Source of the DNA: Euwallacea fornicatus
Taxonomy: Eukaryota > Arthropoda > Insecta > Coleoptera > Curculionidae
Reading direction: 5' to 3'
Assembly: GCF_040115645.1 (NCBI RefSeq)
Contig: NW_027096029.1
Location: 186,001-250,000, forward strand
DNA: 64,000 nucleotides
Positions 13,901-24,924 of the stretch are shown one piece after another; the stretch's first letter is position 1, and the number at the start of each line of letters is the position of its first letter. Under the pieces are notes generated by a model. That model was not told where the DNA came from. It was given only the letters and a program-made list of their open reading frames with translations, and did not search any database. The translations under genes and the position numbers were made by a program.

Positions 13901-14960
13901 AAACAAAGTGTCAAATTAATCAGCTCGACGAGATCTTTAAGGTGTCACACCACATCATGATTGCATCTTGTAGCATTTCCAAGGAAAATAGTACTTTATG
14001 TGCTCAAACACACAACTTTTGAGACTTTTCAAAATTTGAAGCTCGATAACTTCGGCAGATGAGGACCAAATTTGTTAAACAAAGTGGCAAATTAATCAGC
14101 TCGACGAGATCTTCAAGGTGTCACACCACATCATGATTGCATCTTGTAGCATTTCCAAGGAAAATAGTACTTTATGTGCTCAAACACACAACTTTTGAGA
14201 CTTTTCAAAATTTCAAGCTCGATAACTTCGGCAAATGAGGACCAAATTTGTTAAACAAAGTGTCAAATTCATCAGCTCGACGAGATCTTTAAGGTGTCGC
14301 AACAAATAATAATTGGATCATGTTGAATTTCCAAGAAAAATAGTACTTTACGTGCTAAAACACAGAACTTTTGAGACTTTTCAAACTTTGAAGCTCGATA
14401 ACTTCGGCAAATGAGGACCAAATTTGTTAAACAAAGTGGCAAATTAATCAGCTCGACGAGATCTTCAAGGTGTCACACCACATCATGATTGCATCTTGTA
14501 GCATTTCCAAGGAAAATAGTACTTTATGTGCTCAAACACACAACTTTTGAGACTTTTCAAAATTTCAAGCTCGATAACTTCGGCAAATGAGGACCAAATT
14601 TGTTAAACAAAGTGTCAAATTCATCAGCTCGACGAGATCTTTAAGGTGTCGCAACAAATAATAATTGGATCATGTTGAATTTCCAAGAAAAATAGTACGT
14701 TATGTGCTCAAACACACAACTTTTCAGACTTTTCAAACTTTGAAGCTCGATAACATCGGCAAATGAGGAACAAATTTGTTAAACAAAGTATCAAATTAAT
14801 CAGCTCGACGAGATCTTTAAAATGTCACACCACATCATGATTGCATCTTGTAGCATTTCCAAGGAAAATAGTACTTTACGTGCTCAAACACAGAACTTTT
14901 GAGACTTTTCAAACTTTGAAGCTCGATAACTTCGGCAAATGAGGACCAAATTTGTTAAAC
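10913..14960. repeat. Boundary-proximal family A zone with hybrid monomers
   Basis: The higher-order order breaks down here. The first seven monomers read e-e-a-b-c-d-e with private substitutions (gaatatgcc near 10,947, gaattgacaag near 10,981, cttgaagatg near 11,471, aacatgtc near 12,013). From 12,145 many monomers are recombinants between subtypes. Those at 12,674 and 13,377 start as b and end as i, the one at 13,729 starts as e and ends as a, and the one at 14,257 starts as g and ends as i. Both single-base length changes of the window lie here. The zone looks older or less often homogenised than 1-10.9 kb, as expected near the edge of a satellite block. Confidence 0.75.
12145..13200. other. 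Interval of shifted register: +1 base, then -1 base
   Basis: The monomer starting at 12,145 reads gctcgaataac where all others read gctcgataac or a same-length variant, an extra A at about 12,286. The monomers between are displaced by one base. The tail at 13,171-13,190 then reads catcggcaaagaggacc, missing the t of aaatgagg, and the original register returns at 13,201. No other length change was found in 64 kb. Confidence 0.88.
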
Positions 14961-15136
14961 AAAGTGGCAAATTAATCAGCTCGACGAGATCTTTAAGATG
15001 TCACACCACATCTTGCTTGCATCTTGTAGCATTTCCAAGGAAAATAGTACTTTATGTGCTCAAACACACAACTTTTGTAACATTTCAAACTTCGAAGCTC
15101 GATGACTTCGTCAAACAAACTTCAAGTTTCTTAAAC
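14961..15136. repeat. Chimeric junction monomer, family A to family B
   Basis: The first half is family A: ctcgacgag, tttaagatg, cttgtagcatttccaagg (to 15,040). The second half is family B: ttttgtaacatttc from 15,078, cttcgaagc, then aaacttcaag and ttaaacgagg. The switch lies within 15,041-15,077, where the two families are identical, so it cannot be placed more closely. The total length is exactly 176, so the exchange was in register. A unique cttcgtcaaacaaac variant follows and recurs later in domain B. Confidence 0.93.
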
Positions 15137-16273
15137 GAGGTGTCAAATTAATCAGCTCATCGAGATCTTTGAGACGTCACAACAAATCATGATTGCATCT
15201 TGTTGCATTTCCAAGAAAAATAGTACTTTATGTGCTCAAACACACAACTTTCGTAACATTTCAAACTTCGAAGCTCGGTAACTTCGGCAAATGATCACCA
15301 AATTTCTTAAACGAAGTGTCAAATTAATCAGCTCGTCGAGATCTTTGAGACGTCACAACAAATCATGATTGCAACTTGTTGCATTTCCAAGAAAAATAGT
15401 ACTTTATGTGCTCAAACACAGAACATTTGTAACATTTCAAATTTCGAAGCTCGATAACTTCGGCAAACAAACTCCAAGTTTCTTAAACGAGGTGTCAAAT
15501 TAATCAGCTCGTCGAGACCTTTGAGACGTCACAACAAATGATAATTGCATCTTGTTGCATTTCCAAGAAAAATAGTACTTTATGTGCTCAAACACACAAC
15601 TTTTGTAACATTTCAAACTTCGAAGCTCGGTAACTTCGGCAAATGATCACCAAATTTCTTAAACGAAGTGTCAAATTAATCAGCTCGTCGAGATCTTTGA
15701 CACGTCACAACAAATCATGATTGCATCTTGTTGCATTTCCAAGAAAAATAGTACTTTATGTGCTCAAACACAGAACATTTGTAACATTTCAAATTTCGAA
15801 GCTCGATAACTTCGGCAAACAAACTCCAAGTTTCTTAAACGAGGTGTCAAATTAATCAGCTCGTCGAGATCTTTGAGACGTCACAACAAATCATGATTGC
15901 ATCTTGTTGCATTTCCAAGAAAAATAGTACTTTATGTGCTCAAACACACAACTTTCGTAACATTTCAAATTTCGAAGCTCGTTAACTTCGACAAATGATC
16001 ACCAAGTTTCTTAAACGAAGTGTCAAATTAATCAGCTCGTCGAGATCTTTGAGACGTCATAACAAATGATAATTGCATCTTGTTGCATTTCCAAGAAAAA
16101 TGGTACTTTATGTGCTCAAACACAGAACATTTGTAACATTTCAAATTTCGAAGCTCGATAACTTCGGCAAACAAACTTCAAGTTTCTTAAACGAGGTGTC
16201 AAATTAATCACCTCCACGAGATTTTTGAGACGTCACAACAAATCATGATTGCATCTTGTTGCATTTCCAAGAC

Positions 16274-16932
16274 AAATAGTACTTTATGTGCTCAAACACA
16301 CAACTTTCGTAACATTTCAAACTTCGAAGCTCGTTAACTTCGACAAATGATCACCAAGTTTCTTAAACGAAGTGTCAAATTAATCAGCTCGTCGAGATCT
16401 TTGAGACGTCACAACAAATGATAATTGCATCTTGTTGCATTTCCAAGAAAAATAGTACTTTATATGTTCAAACACACAACTTTTGTAACATTTCAAAATT
16501 CGAAGCTCGATGACTTCGTCAAACAAACTTCAAGTTTCTTAAACGAGGTGTAAAATTAATCACCTCGTCGAGATCTTTGAGATGTCACAACAAATGATAA
16601 TTGCATCTTGTTGCATTTCCAAGAAAAATAGTACTTTATGTGCTCAAACACACAACTTTTGTAACATTTCAAACTTCGAAGCTCGGTAACATCGGCAAAT
16701 GAGGACCAAATTTGTTAAACAAAGTGTCAAATTAATCAGCTCGACGAGATCTTTAAGATGTCATAACAAATCATGATTGAATCTTGTTGAATTTCCAAGA
16801 AAAATAGTACTTTATGTGCTCAAACACACAACTTTTGTAACATTTCAAACTTCGAAGCTCGGTAACTTCGGCAAATGATCACCAAATTTCTTAAACGAAG
16901 TGTCAAATTAATCAGCTCGTCGAGATCTTTGA
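16274..16932. repeat. Segment duplicated 26 monomers away (left copy)
   Basis: These 659 bases match 20,850-21,508 with no difference seen in a line-by-line reading. The offset is 4,576 bp (26 monomers). The segment includes the rare tttcaaaattcgaag variant, a gtgtaaaattaatcacctc variant and an embedded family-A tract. It ends where gagacg here faces gacacg in the other copy (16,933 versus 21,509). Confidence 0.88.
16691..16790. repeat. Family-A tract inside domain B, no. 1
   Basis: Between flanking family-B sequence this 100-base tract carries only family-A states: acatcggcaaatgaggacc, ttaaacaaag, ctcgacgag, tttaagatg, gattgaatcttgttgaa. It resembles domain A subtype b. On the right the switch back to B falls in the shared core before gtaacattt. 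A gene-conversion tract or remnant of a crossover is the simplest explanation. The same tract recurs in the duplicated copy at 21,267. Confidence 0.85.
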
Positions 16933-18258
16933 GACGTCACAACAAATCATGATTGCATCTTGTTGCATTTCCAAGAAAAATGGTACTTTATGTGCTCAAA
17001 CACAGAACATTTGTAACATTTCAAATTTCGAAGCTCGATAACTTCGGCAAACAAACTTCAAGTTTCTTAAACGAGGTGTCAAATTAATCAGCTCATCGAG
17101 ATCTTTGAGACGTCACAACAAATCATGATTGCATCTTGTTGCATTTCCAAGAAAAATAGTACTTTATGTGCTCAAACACACAACTTTCGTAACATTTCAA
17201 ACTTCGAAGCTCGTTAACTTCGACAAATGATCACCAAGTTTCTTAAACGAAGTGTCAAATTAATCAGCTCGTCGAGATCTTTGAGACGTCACAACAAATG
17301 ATAATTGCATCTTGTTGCATTTCCAAGAAAAATAGTACTTTATGTGCTCAAACACACAACTTTCGTAACATTTCAAACTTCGAAGCTCGGTAACTTCGGC
17401 AAATGATCACCAAATTTCTTAAACGAAGTGTCAAATTAATCAGCTCGTCGAGATCTTTGAGACGTCACAACAAATCATGATTGCAACTTGTTGCATTTCC
17501 AAGAAAAATAGTACTTTATGTGCTCAAACACAGAACATTTGTAACATTTCAAATTTCGAAGCTCGATAACTTCGGCAAACAAACTCCAAGTTTCTTAAAC
17601 GAGGAGTCAAATTAATCAGCTCGTCGAGATCTTTGAGACGTCACAACAAATCATGATTGCATCTTGTTGCATTTCCAAGAAAAATAGTACTTTATGTGCT
17701 CAAACACACAACTTTTGTAACATTTCAAACTTCGAAGCTCGGTAACTTCGGCAAATGATCACCAAATTTCTTAAACGAAGTGTCAAATTAATCAGCTCGT
17801 CGAGATCTTTGACACGTCACAACAAATCATGATTGCATCTTGTTGCATTTCCAAGAAAAATAGTACTTTATGTGCTCAAACACAGAACATTTGTAACATT
17901 TCAAATTTCGAAGCTCGATAACTTCGGCAAACAAACTCCAAGTTTCTTAAACGAGGTGTCAAATTAATCAGCTCGTCGAGATCTTTGAGACGTCACAACA
18001 AATCATGATTGCATCTTGTTGCATTTCCAAGAAAAATAGTACTTTATGTGCTCAAACACACAACTTTCGTAACATTTCAAACTTCGAAGCTCGTTAACTT
18101 CGACAAATGATCACCAAGTTTCTTAAACGAAGTGTCAAATTAATCAGCTCGTCGAGATCTTTGAGACGTCACAACAAATGATAATTGCATCTTGTTGCAT
18201 TTCCAAGAAAAATAGTACTTTATGTGCTCAAACACACAACTTTCGTAACATTTCAAAC

Positions 18259-19677
18259 TTCGAAGCTCGGTAACTTCGGCAAATGATCACCAAATTTCTT
18301 AAACGAAGTGTCAAATTAATCAGCTCGTCGAGATCTTTGACACGTCACAACAAATCATGATTGCATCTTGTTGCATTTCCAAGAAAAATAGTACTTTATG
18401 TGCTCAAACACAGAACATTTGTAACATTTCAAATTTCGAAGCTCGATAACTTCGGCAAACAAACTCCAAGTTTCTTAAACGAGGTGTCAAATTAATCAGC
18501 TCGTCGAGATCTTTGAGACGTCACAACAAATCATGATTGCATCTTGTTGCATTTCCAAGAAAAATAGTACTTTATGTGCTCAAACACACAACTTTCGTAA
18601 CATTTCAAATTTCGAAGCTCGTTAACTTCGACAAATGATCACCAAGTTTCTTAAACGAAGTGTCAAATTAATCAGCTCGTCGAGATCTTTGAGACGTCAC
18701 AACAAATGATAATTGCATCTTGTTGCATTTCCAAGAAAAATGGTACTTTATGTGCTCAAACACAGAACATTTGTAACATTTCAAATTTCGAAGCTCGATA
18801 ACTTCGGCAAACAAACTTCAAGTTTCTTAAACGAGGTGTCAAATTAATCACCTCCACGAGATTTTTGAGACGTCACAACAAATCATGATTGCATCTTGTT
18901 GCATTTCCAAGACAAATAGTACTTTATATGTTCAAACACACAACTTTTGTAACATTTCAAACTTCGAAGCTCGATAACTTCGGCAAACAAACTTCAAGTT
19001 TCTTAAACGAGGTGTCAAATTAATCAGCTCGTCGAGATCTTTGAGATGTCACAACAAATGATAATTGCATCTTGTTGCATTTCCAAGAAAAATAGTACTT
19101 TATATGTTCAAACACACAACTTTTGTAACATTTCAAACTTCGAAGCTCGATGACTTCGTCAAACAAACTTCAAGTTTCTTAAACGAGGTGTAAAATTAAT
19201 CACCTCGTCGAGATTTTTGAGACGTCACAACAAATCATGATTGCATCTTGTTGCATTTCCAAGAAAAATAGTACTTTAAGTGCTCAAACACAGAACATTT
19301 GTAACATTTCAAATTTCGAAGCTCGATAACTTCGGCAAACAAACTTCAAGTTTCTTAAACGAGGTGTCAAATTAATCAGCTCGTCGAGATCTTTGAGACG
19401 TCACAACAAATCATGATTGCAACTTGTTGCATTTCCAAGAAAAATAGTACTTTATGTGCTCAAACACAGAACATTTGTAACATTTCAAATTTCGAAGCTC
19501 GATAACTTCGGCAAACAAACTCCAAGTTTCTTAAACGAGGTGTCAAATTAATCAGCTCGTCGAGATCTTTGAGACGTCACAACAAATCATGATTGCATCT
19601 TGTTGCATTTCCAAGAAAAATAGTACTTTATGTGCTCAAACACACAACTTTTGTAACATTTCAAACTTCGAAGCTCG
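18259..19677. repeat. Segment duplicated 24 monomers away (left copy)
   Basis: 1,419 bases that match 22,483-23,901 at an offset of 4,224 bp (24 monomers), with no difference seen. Fingerprint states in order: gacacgtc; cagaacattt; aatggtac; cacctccacgagattttt with gacaaatag and tatatgttc; gatgacttcgtc with gtgtaaaatt; tttaagtgctc; gattgcaacttg. It ends where gctcgata here faces gctcgttc in the other copy. Confidence 0.88.
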
Positions 19678-20849
19678 ATAACTTCGGCAAACAAACTCCA
19701 AGTTTCTTAAACGAAGTGTCAAATTAATCAGCTCGTCGAGATCTTTGAGACGTCACAACAAATCATGATTGCATCTTGTTGCATTTCCAAGAAAAATAGT
19801 ACTTTATGTGCTCAAACACAGAACATTTGTAACATTTCAAATTTCGAAGCTCGATAACTTCGGCAAACAAACTCCAAGTTTCTTAAACAAGGTGTCAAAT
19901 TAATCAGCTCGTCGAGATCTTTGAGACGTCACAACAAATCATGATTGCATCTTGTTGCATTTCCAAGAAAAATGGTACTTTATGTGCTCAAACACAGAAC
20001 ATTTGTAACATTTCAAATTTCGAAGCTCGATAACTTCGGCAAACAAACTTCAAGTTTCTTAAACGATGTGTCAAATTAATCACCTCCACGAGATTTTTGA
20101 GACGTCACAACAAATCATGATTGCATCTTGTTGCATTTCCAAGAAAAATGGTACTTTATGTGCTCAAACACACAACTTTTGTAACATTTCAAACTTTGAA
20201 GCTCGTTAACTTCGACAAATGATCACCAAATTTCTTAAACGAAGTGTCAAATTAATCAGCTCCACGAGATCTTTGAGACGTCACAACAAATCATGATTGC
20301 ATCTTGTTGCATTTCCAAGAAAAATAGTACTTTATGTGCTCAAACACACAACTTTTGTAACATTTCAAACTTCGAAGCTCGATAACTTCGGCAAACAAAC
20401 TCCAAGTTTCTTAAACGAGGTGTCAAATTAATCAGCTCGTCGAGATCTTTGAGACGTCACAACAAATGATAATTGCATCTTGTTGCATTTCCAAGAAAAA
20501 TAGTACTTTATGTGCTCAAACACACAACTTTCGTAACAATTCAAACTTCGAAGCTCGGTAACTTCGGCAAAAGATCACCAAATTTCTTAAACGAAGTGTC
20601 AAATTAATCAGCTCGTCGAGATCTTTGAGACGTCACAACAAATCATGATTGCATCTTGTTGCATTTCCAAGAAAAATAGTACTTTATGTGCTCAAACACA
20701 GAACATTTGTAACATTTCAAACTTCGAAGCTCGGTAACTTCGGCAAGTGATCACCAAATTTCTTAAACGAAGTGTCAAATTAATCAGCTCCACAAGATCT
20801 TTGAGACGTCACACCAAATCATGATTGCATCTTGTTGCATTTCCAAGAA
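19678..20849. repeat. Domain B segment related to the 24-monomer unit
   Basis: Within this stretch 19,843-20,721 matches 29,875-30,753 at an offset of 57 monomers. Only one difference was seen (20,572: aaaagatcacc here, aaatgatcacc there). Shared rare states are ttaaacaagg, ttaaacgatgtg, cacctccacg with aatggtac, and gtaacaattcaaac. The stretch is thus a relative of the first part of the 4,224-bp tandem unit. The remaining bases are ordinary B monomers, with ctccacaagatc near 20,789. Confidence 0.85.
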
Positions 20850-21508
20850 AAATAGTACTTTATGTGCTCAAACACACAACTTTCGTAACATTTCAAACTT
20901 CGAAGCTCGTTAACTTCGACAAATGATCACCAAGTTTCTTAAACGAAGTGTCAAATTAATCAGCTCGTCGAGATCTTTGAGACGTCACAACAAATGATAA
21001 TTGCATCTTGTTGCATTTCCAAGAAAAATAGTACTTTATATGTTCAAACACACAACTTTTGTAACATTTCAAAATTCGAAGCTCGATGACTTCGTCAAAC
21101 AAACTTCAAGTTTCTTAAACGAGGTGTAAAATTAATCACCTCGTCGAGATCTTTGAGATGTCACAACAAATGATAATTGCATCTTGTTGCATTTCCAAGA
21201 AAAATAGTACTTTATGTGCTCAAACACACAACTTTTGTAACATTTCAAACTTCGAAGCTCGGTAACATCGGCAAATGAGGACCAAATTTGTTAAACAAAG
21301 TGTCAAATTAATCAGCTCGACGAGATCTTTAAGATGTCATAACAAATCATGATTGAATCTTGTTGAATTTCCAAGAAAAATAGTACTTTATGTGCTCAAA
21401 CACACAACTTTTGTAACATTTCAAACTTCGAAGCTCGGTAACTTCGGCAAATGATCACCAAATTTCTTAAACGAAGTGTCAAATTAATCAGCTCGTCGAG
21501 ATCTTTGA
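20850..21508. repeat. Segment duplicated 26 monomers away (right copy)
   Basis: Partner of 16,274-16,932. The left limit is set by gacaaatag at 16,271 versus gaaaaatag here. Beyond the right limit the two regions stay related but differ at scattered sites (tggtac versus tagtac, ttcaag versus tccaag), then agree again over parts of the next 600 bases. The original copied block may therefore have been longer and later patched. Confidence 0.88.
21267..21366. repeat. Family-A tract inside domain B, no. 2 (copied with its segment)
   Basis: Identical in state to the tract at 16,691-16,790 and exactly 4,576 bp away, inside the 659-base duplicated segment. It therefore came by segment duplication, not by a second independent exchange. 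Diagnostics are aaatgaggacc, ttaaacaaag, ctcgacgag and gtcataacaaatcatg. Confidence 0.85.
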
Positions 21509-21685
21509 CACGTCACAACAAATCATGATTGCATCTTGTTGCATTTCCAAGAAAAATAGTACTTTATGTGCTCAAACACAGAACATTTGTAACATTTCAA
21601 ATTTCGAAGCTCGATAACTTCGGCAAACAAACTCCAAGTTTCTTAAACGAGGTGTCAAATTAATCAGCTCGTCGAGATCTTTGAG

Positions 21686-23502
21686 ACGTCACAACAAATC
21701 ATGATTGCATCTTGTTGCATTTCCAAGAAAAATAGTACTTTATGTGCTCAAACACACAACTTTCGTAACATTTCAAACTTCGAAGCTCGTTAACTTCGAC
21801 AAATGATCACCAAGTTTCTTAAACGAAGTGTCAAATTAATCAGCTCGTCGAGATCTTTGAGACGTCACAACAAATGATAATTGCATCTTGTTGCATTTCC
21901 AAGAAAAATAGTACTTTATGTGCTCAAACACACAACTTTCGTAACATTTCAAACTTCGAAGCTCGGTAACTTCGGCAAATGATCACCAAATTTCTTAAAC
22001 GAAGTGTCAAATTAATCAGCTCGTCGAGATCTTTGAGACGTCACAACAAATCATGATTGCAACTTGTTGCATTTCCAAGAAAAATAGTACTTTAAGTGCT
22101 CAAACACAGAACATTTGTAACATTTCAAATTTCGAAGCTCGATAACTTCGGCAAACAAACTTCAAGTTTCTTAAACGAGGTGTCAAATTAATCAGCTCGT
22201 CGAGATCTTTGAGACGTCACAACAAATCATGATTGCAACTTGTTGCATTTCCAAGAAAAATAGTACTTTATGTGCTCAAACACAGAACATTTGTAACATT
22301 TCAAATTTCGAAGCTCGATAACTTCGGCAAACAAACTCCAAGTTTCTTAAACGAGGTGTCAAATTAATCAGCTCGTCGAGACCTTTGAGACGTCACAACA
22401 AATGATAATTGCATCTTGTTGCATTTCCAAGAAAAATAGTACTTTATGTGCTCAAACACACAACTTTTGTAACATTTCAAATTTCGAAGCTCGGTAACTT
22501 CGGCAAATGATCACCAAATTTCTTAAACGAAGTGTCAAATTAATCAGCTCGTCGAGATCTTTGACACGTCACAACAAATCATGATTGCATCTTGTTGCAT
22601 TTCCAAGAAAAATAGTACTTTATGTGCTCAAACACAGAACATTTGTAACATTTCAAATTTCGAAGCTCGATAACTTCGGCAAACAAACTCCAAGTTTCTT
22701 AAACGAGGTGTCAAATTAATCAGCTCGTCGAGATCTTTGAGACGTCACAACAAATCATGATTGCATCTTGTTGCATTTCCAAGAAAAATAGTACTTTATG
22801 TGCTCAAACACACAACTTTCGTAACATTTCAAATTTCGAAGCTCGTTAACTTCGACAAATGATCACCAAGTTTCTTAAACGAAGTGTCAAATTAATCAGC
22901 TCGTCGAGATCTTTGAGACGTCACAACAAATGATAATTGCATCTTGTTGCATTTCCAAGAAAAATGGTACTTTATGTGCTCAAACACAGAACATTTGTAA
23001 CATTTCAAATTTCGAAGCTCGATAACTTCGGCAAACAAACTTCAAGTTTCTTAAACGAGGTGTCAAATTAATCACCTCCACGAGATTTTTGAGACGTCAC
23101 AACAAATCATGATTGCATCTTGTTGCATTTCCAAGACAAATAGTACTTTATATGTTCAAACACACAACTTTTGTAACATTTCAAACTTCGAAGCTCGATA
23201 ACTTCGGCAAACAAACTTCAAGTTTCTTAAACGAGGTGTCAAATTAATCAGCTCGTCGAGATCTTTGAGATGTCACAACAAATGATAATTGCATCTTGTT
23301 GCATTTCCAAGAAAAATAGTACTTTATATGTTCAAACACACAACTTTTGTAACATTTCAAACTTCGAAGCTCGATGACTTCGTCAAACAAACTTCAAGTT
23401 TCTTAAACGAGGTGTAAAATTAATCACCTCGTCGAGATTTTTGAGACGTCACAACAAATCATGATTGCATCTTGTTGCATTTCCAAGAAAAATAGTACTT
23501 TA
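21686..23502. repeat. 1,817-base segment duplicated 35 monomers away (left copy)
   Basis: Matches 27,846-29,662 at an offset of 6,160 bp (35 monomers), with two substitutions found. At 28,591 the right copy reads ccaacaaaaat, and at 28,695 it reads gaagtgccaaa. Limits are gagacg versus gacacg on the left and tttaagtgc versus tttatgtgc on the right. It overlaps the 24-monomer duplication, so at least two amplification rounds are superimposed. Confidence 0.87.
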
Positions 23503-23901
23503 AGTGCTCAAACACAGAACATTTGTAACATTTCAAATTTCGAAGCTCGATAACTTCGGCAAACAAACTTCAAGTTTCTTAAACGAGGTGTCAAATTAAT
23601 CAGCTCGTCGAGATCTTTGAGACGTCACAACAAATCATGATTGCAACTTGTTGCATTTCCAAGAAAAATAGTACTTTATGTGCTCAAACACAGAACATTT
23701 GTAACATTTCAAATTTCGAAGCTCGATAACTTCGGCAAACAAACTCCAAGTTTCTTAAACGAGGTGTCAAATTAATCAGCTCGTCGAGATCTTTGAGACG
23801 TCACAACAAATCATGATTGCATCTTGTTGCATTTCCAAGAAAAATAGTACTTTATGTGCTCAAACACACAACTTTTGTAACATTTCAAACTTCGAAGCTC
23901 G
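22483..23901. repeat. Segment duplicated 24 monomers away (right copy)
   Basis: Partner of 18,259-19,677. The left limit is atttcgaag here versus acttcgaag there. Much of it also takes part in a second, longer duplication (21,686-23,502 with 27,846-29,662), so this sequence exists three times in the window, near 18.3, 22.5 and 28.6 kb. Confidence 0.88.
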
Positions 23902-24924
23902 TTCACTTCGACAAATGATCACCAAGTTTCTTAAACGAAGTGTCAAATTAATCAGCTCGTCGAGATCTTTGAGACGTCACAACAAATGATAATTGCATCT
24001 TGTTGCATTTCCAAGAAAAATAGTACTTTATGTGCTCAAACACACAACTTTCGTAACATTTCAAACTTCGAAGCTCGGTAACTTCGGCAAATGATCACCA
24101 AATTTCTTAAACGAAGTGTCAAATTAATCAGCTCGTCGAGATCTTTGAGACGTCACAACAAATCATGATTGCAACTTGTTGCATTTCCAAGAAAAATAGT
24201 ACTTTATGTGCTCAAACACAGAACATTTGTAACATTTCAAACTTCGAAGCTCGGTAACTTCGGCAAGTGATCACCAAATTTCTTAAACGAAGTGTCAAAT
24301 TAATCAGCTCGTCGAGATCTTTGAGACGTCACAACAAATCATGATTGCATCTTGTTGCATTTCCAAGAAAAATAGTACTTTATGTGCTCAAACACACAAC
24401 TTTCGTAACATTTCAAACTTCGAAGCTCGTTAACTTCGACAAATGATCACCAAGTTTCTTAAACGAAGTGTCAAATTAATCAGCTCGTCGAGATCTTTGA
24501 GACGTCACAACAAATGATAATTGCATCTTGTTGCATTTCCAAGAAAAATAGTACTTTATGTGCTCAAACACACAACTTTCGTAACATTTCAAACTTCGAA
24601 GCTCGTTCACTTCGACAAATGATCACCAAGTTTCTTAAACGAAGTGTCAAATTAATCAGCTCGTCGAGATCTTTGAGACGTCACAACAAATGATAATTGC
24701 ATCTTGTTGCATTTCCAAGAAAAATAGTACTTTATGTGCTCAAACACACAACTTTCGTAACATTTCAAACTTCGAAGCTCGGTAACTTCGGCAAATGATC
24801 ACCAAATTTCTTAAACGAAGTGTCAAATTAATCAGCTCGTCGAGATCTTTGAGACGTCACAACAAATCATGATTGCAACTTGTTGCATTTCCAAGAAAAA
24901 TAGTACTTTATGTGCTCAAACACA
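23877..24924. repeat. 1,048-base segment duplicated 15 monomers away (left copy)
   Basis: Matches 26,517-27,564 at an offset of 2,640 bp (15 monomers). It is marked by the rare gctcgttcacttcgac state, which occurs twice in each copy four monomers apart (23,901 and 24,605; 26,541 and 27,245), and by cggcaagtgatcacc. One difference was seen: at 27,121 the right copy reads ttagctcg instead of tcagctcg. Confidence 0.87.

Larger units (their letters stand above)
1..15040. repeat. Domain A: satellite family A
   Basis: About 85 monomers share family-A diagnostics: ctcgacgag at monomer positions 20-28, cttttgagacttttc or its cagattttt variant after the core, and a tail reading aaatgaggaccaaatttg then ttaaacaaag. 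By hand I separate about a dozen subtypes. Examples are a 'gtagcatttccaagg' type, a type with gattttgaaaatgcc and gaattaacaag, a type with aataataattggatcatg, a type with gaagcccgataac and tttacgtgc, and one with acacgtcttttgag. These subtypes recur in a set order, which defines higher-order repeats. Types with cgagatttt or cgaaatttt have lost the agatct site. Family B differs from A at many fixed positions but has the same length and the same core, so the two descend from one ancestor. Confidence 0.93.
15137..18258. repeat. Start of domain B: alternating B2/B1 dimers (352 bp)
   Basis: From the junction, B2-type and B1-type tails alternate almost strictly to about 18.2 kb: B2 near 15,110, B1 near 15,290, B2 near 15,470, B1 near 15,650, and so on. 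The exceptions are one family-A tail near 16,700 and two adjacent B1 tails near 17,230-17,410 and again near 18,105-18,285. Alternation suggests a 352-bp dimer as an older organisational unit. It is lost further right, for example in the run of B2 tails at 18.8-20.0 kb. Confidence 0.72.

Noticed and set aside
15100..15136. Stem cgaag...cttcg as a functional RNA hairpin or terminator
   Set aside because: The five-base inverted repeat around ctcggtaa or ctcgataa recurs in family B, but it is short, lacks a following T run, and is broken in monomers with ctttgaag. Nothing supports an RNA function.
14939..15151. Open reading frame of 70 codons over the A/B junction monomer
   Set aside because: It is satellite sequence read through one monomer, created by a point change at the usual stop plus a B2-type tail. 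It is related to frames at 51,019 and 60,699 only because all are the same repeat. No ribosome-binding, promoter or protein-family signal is present.
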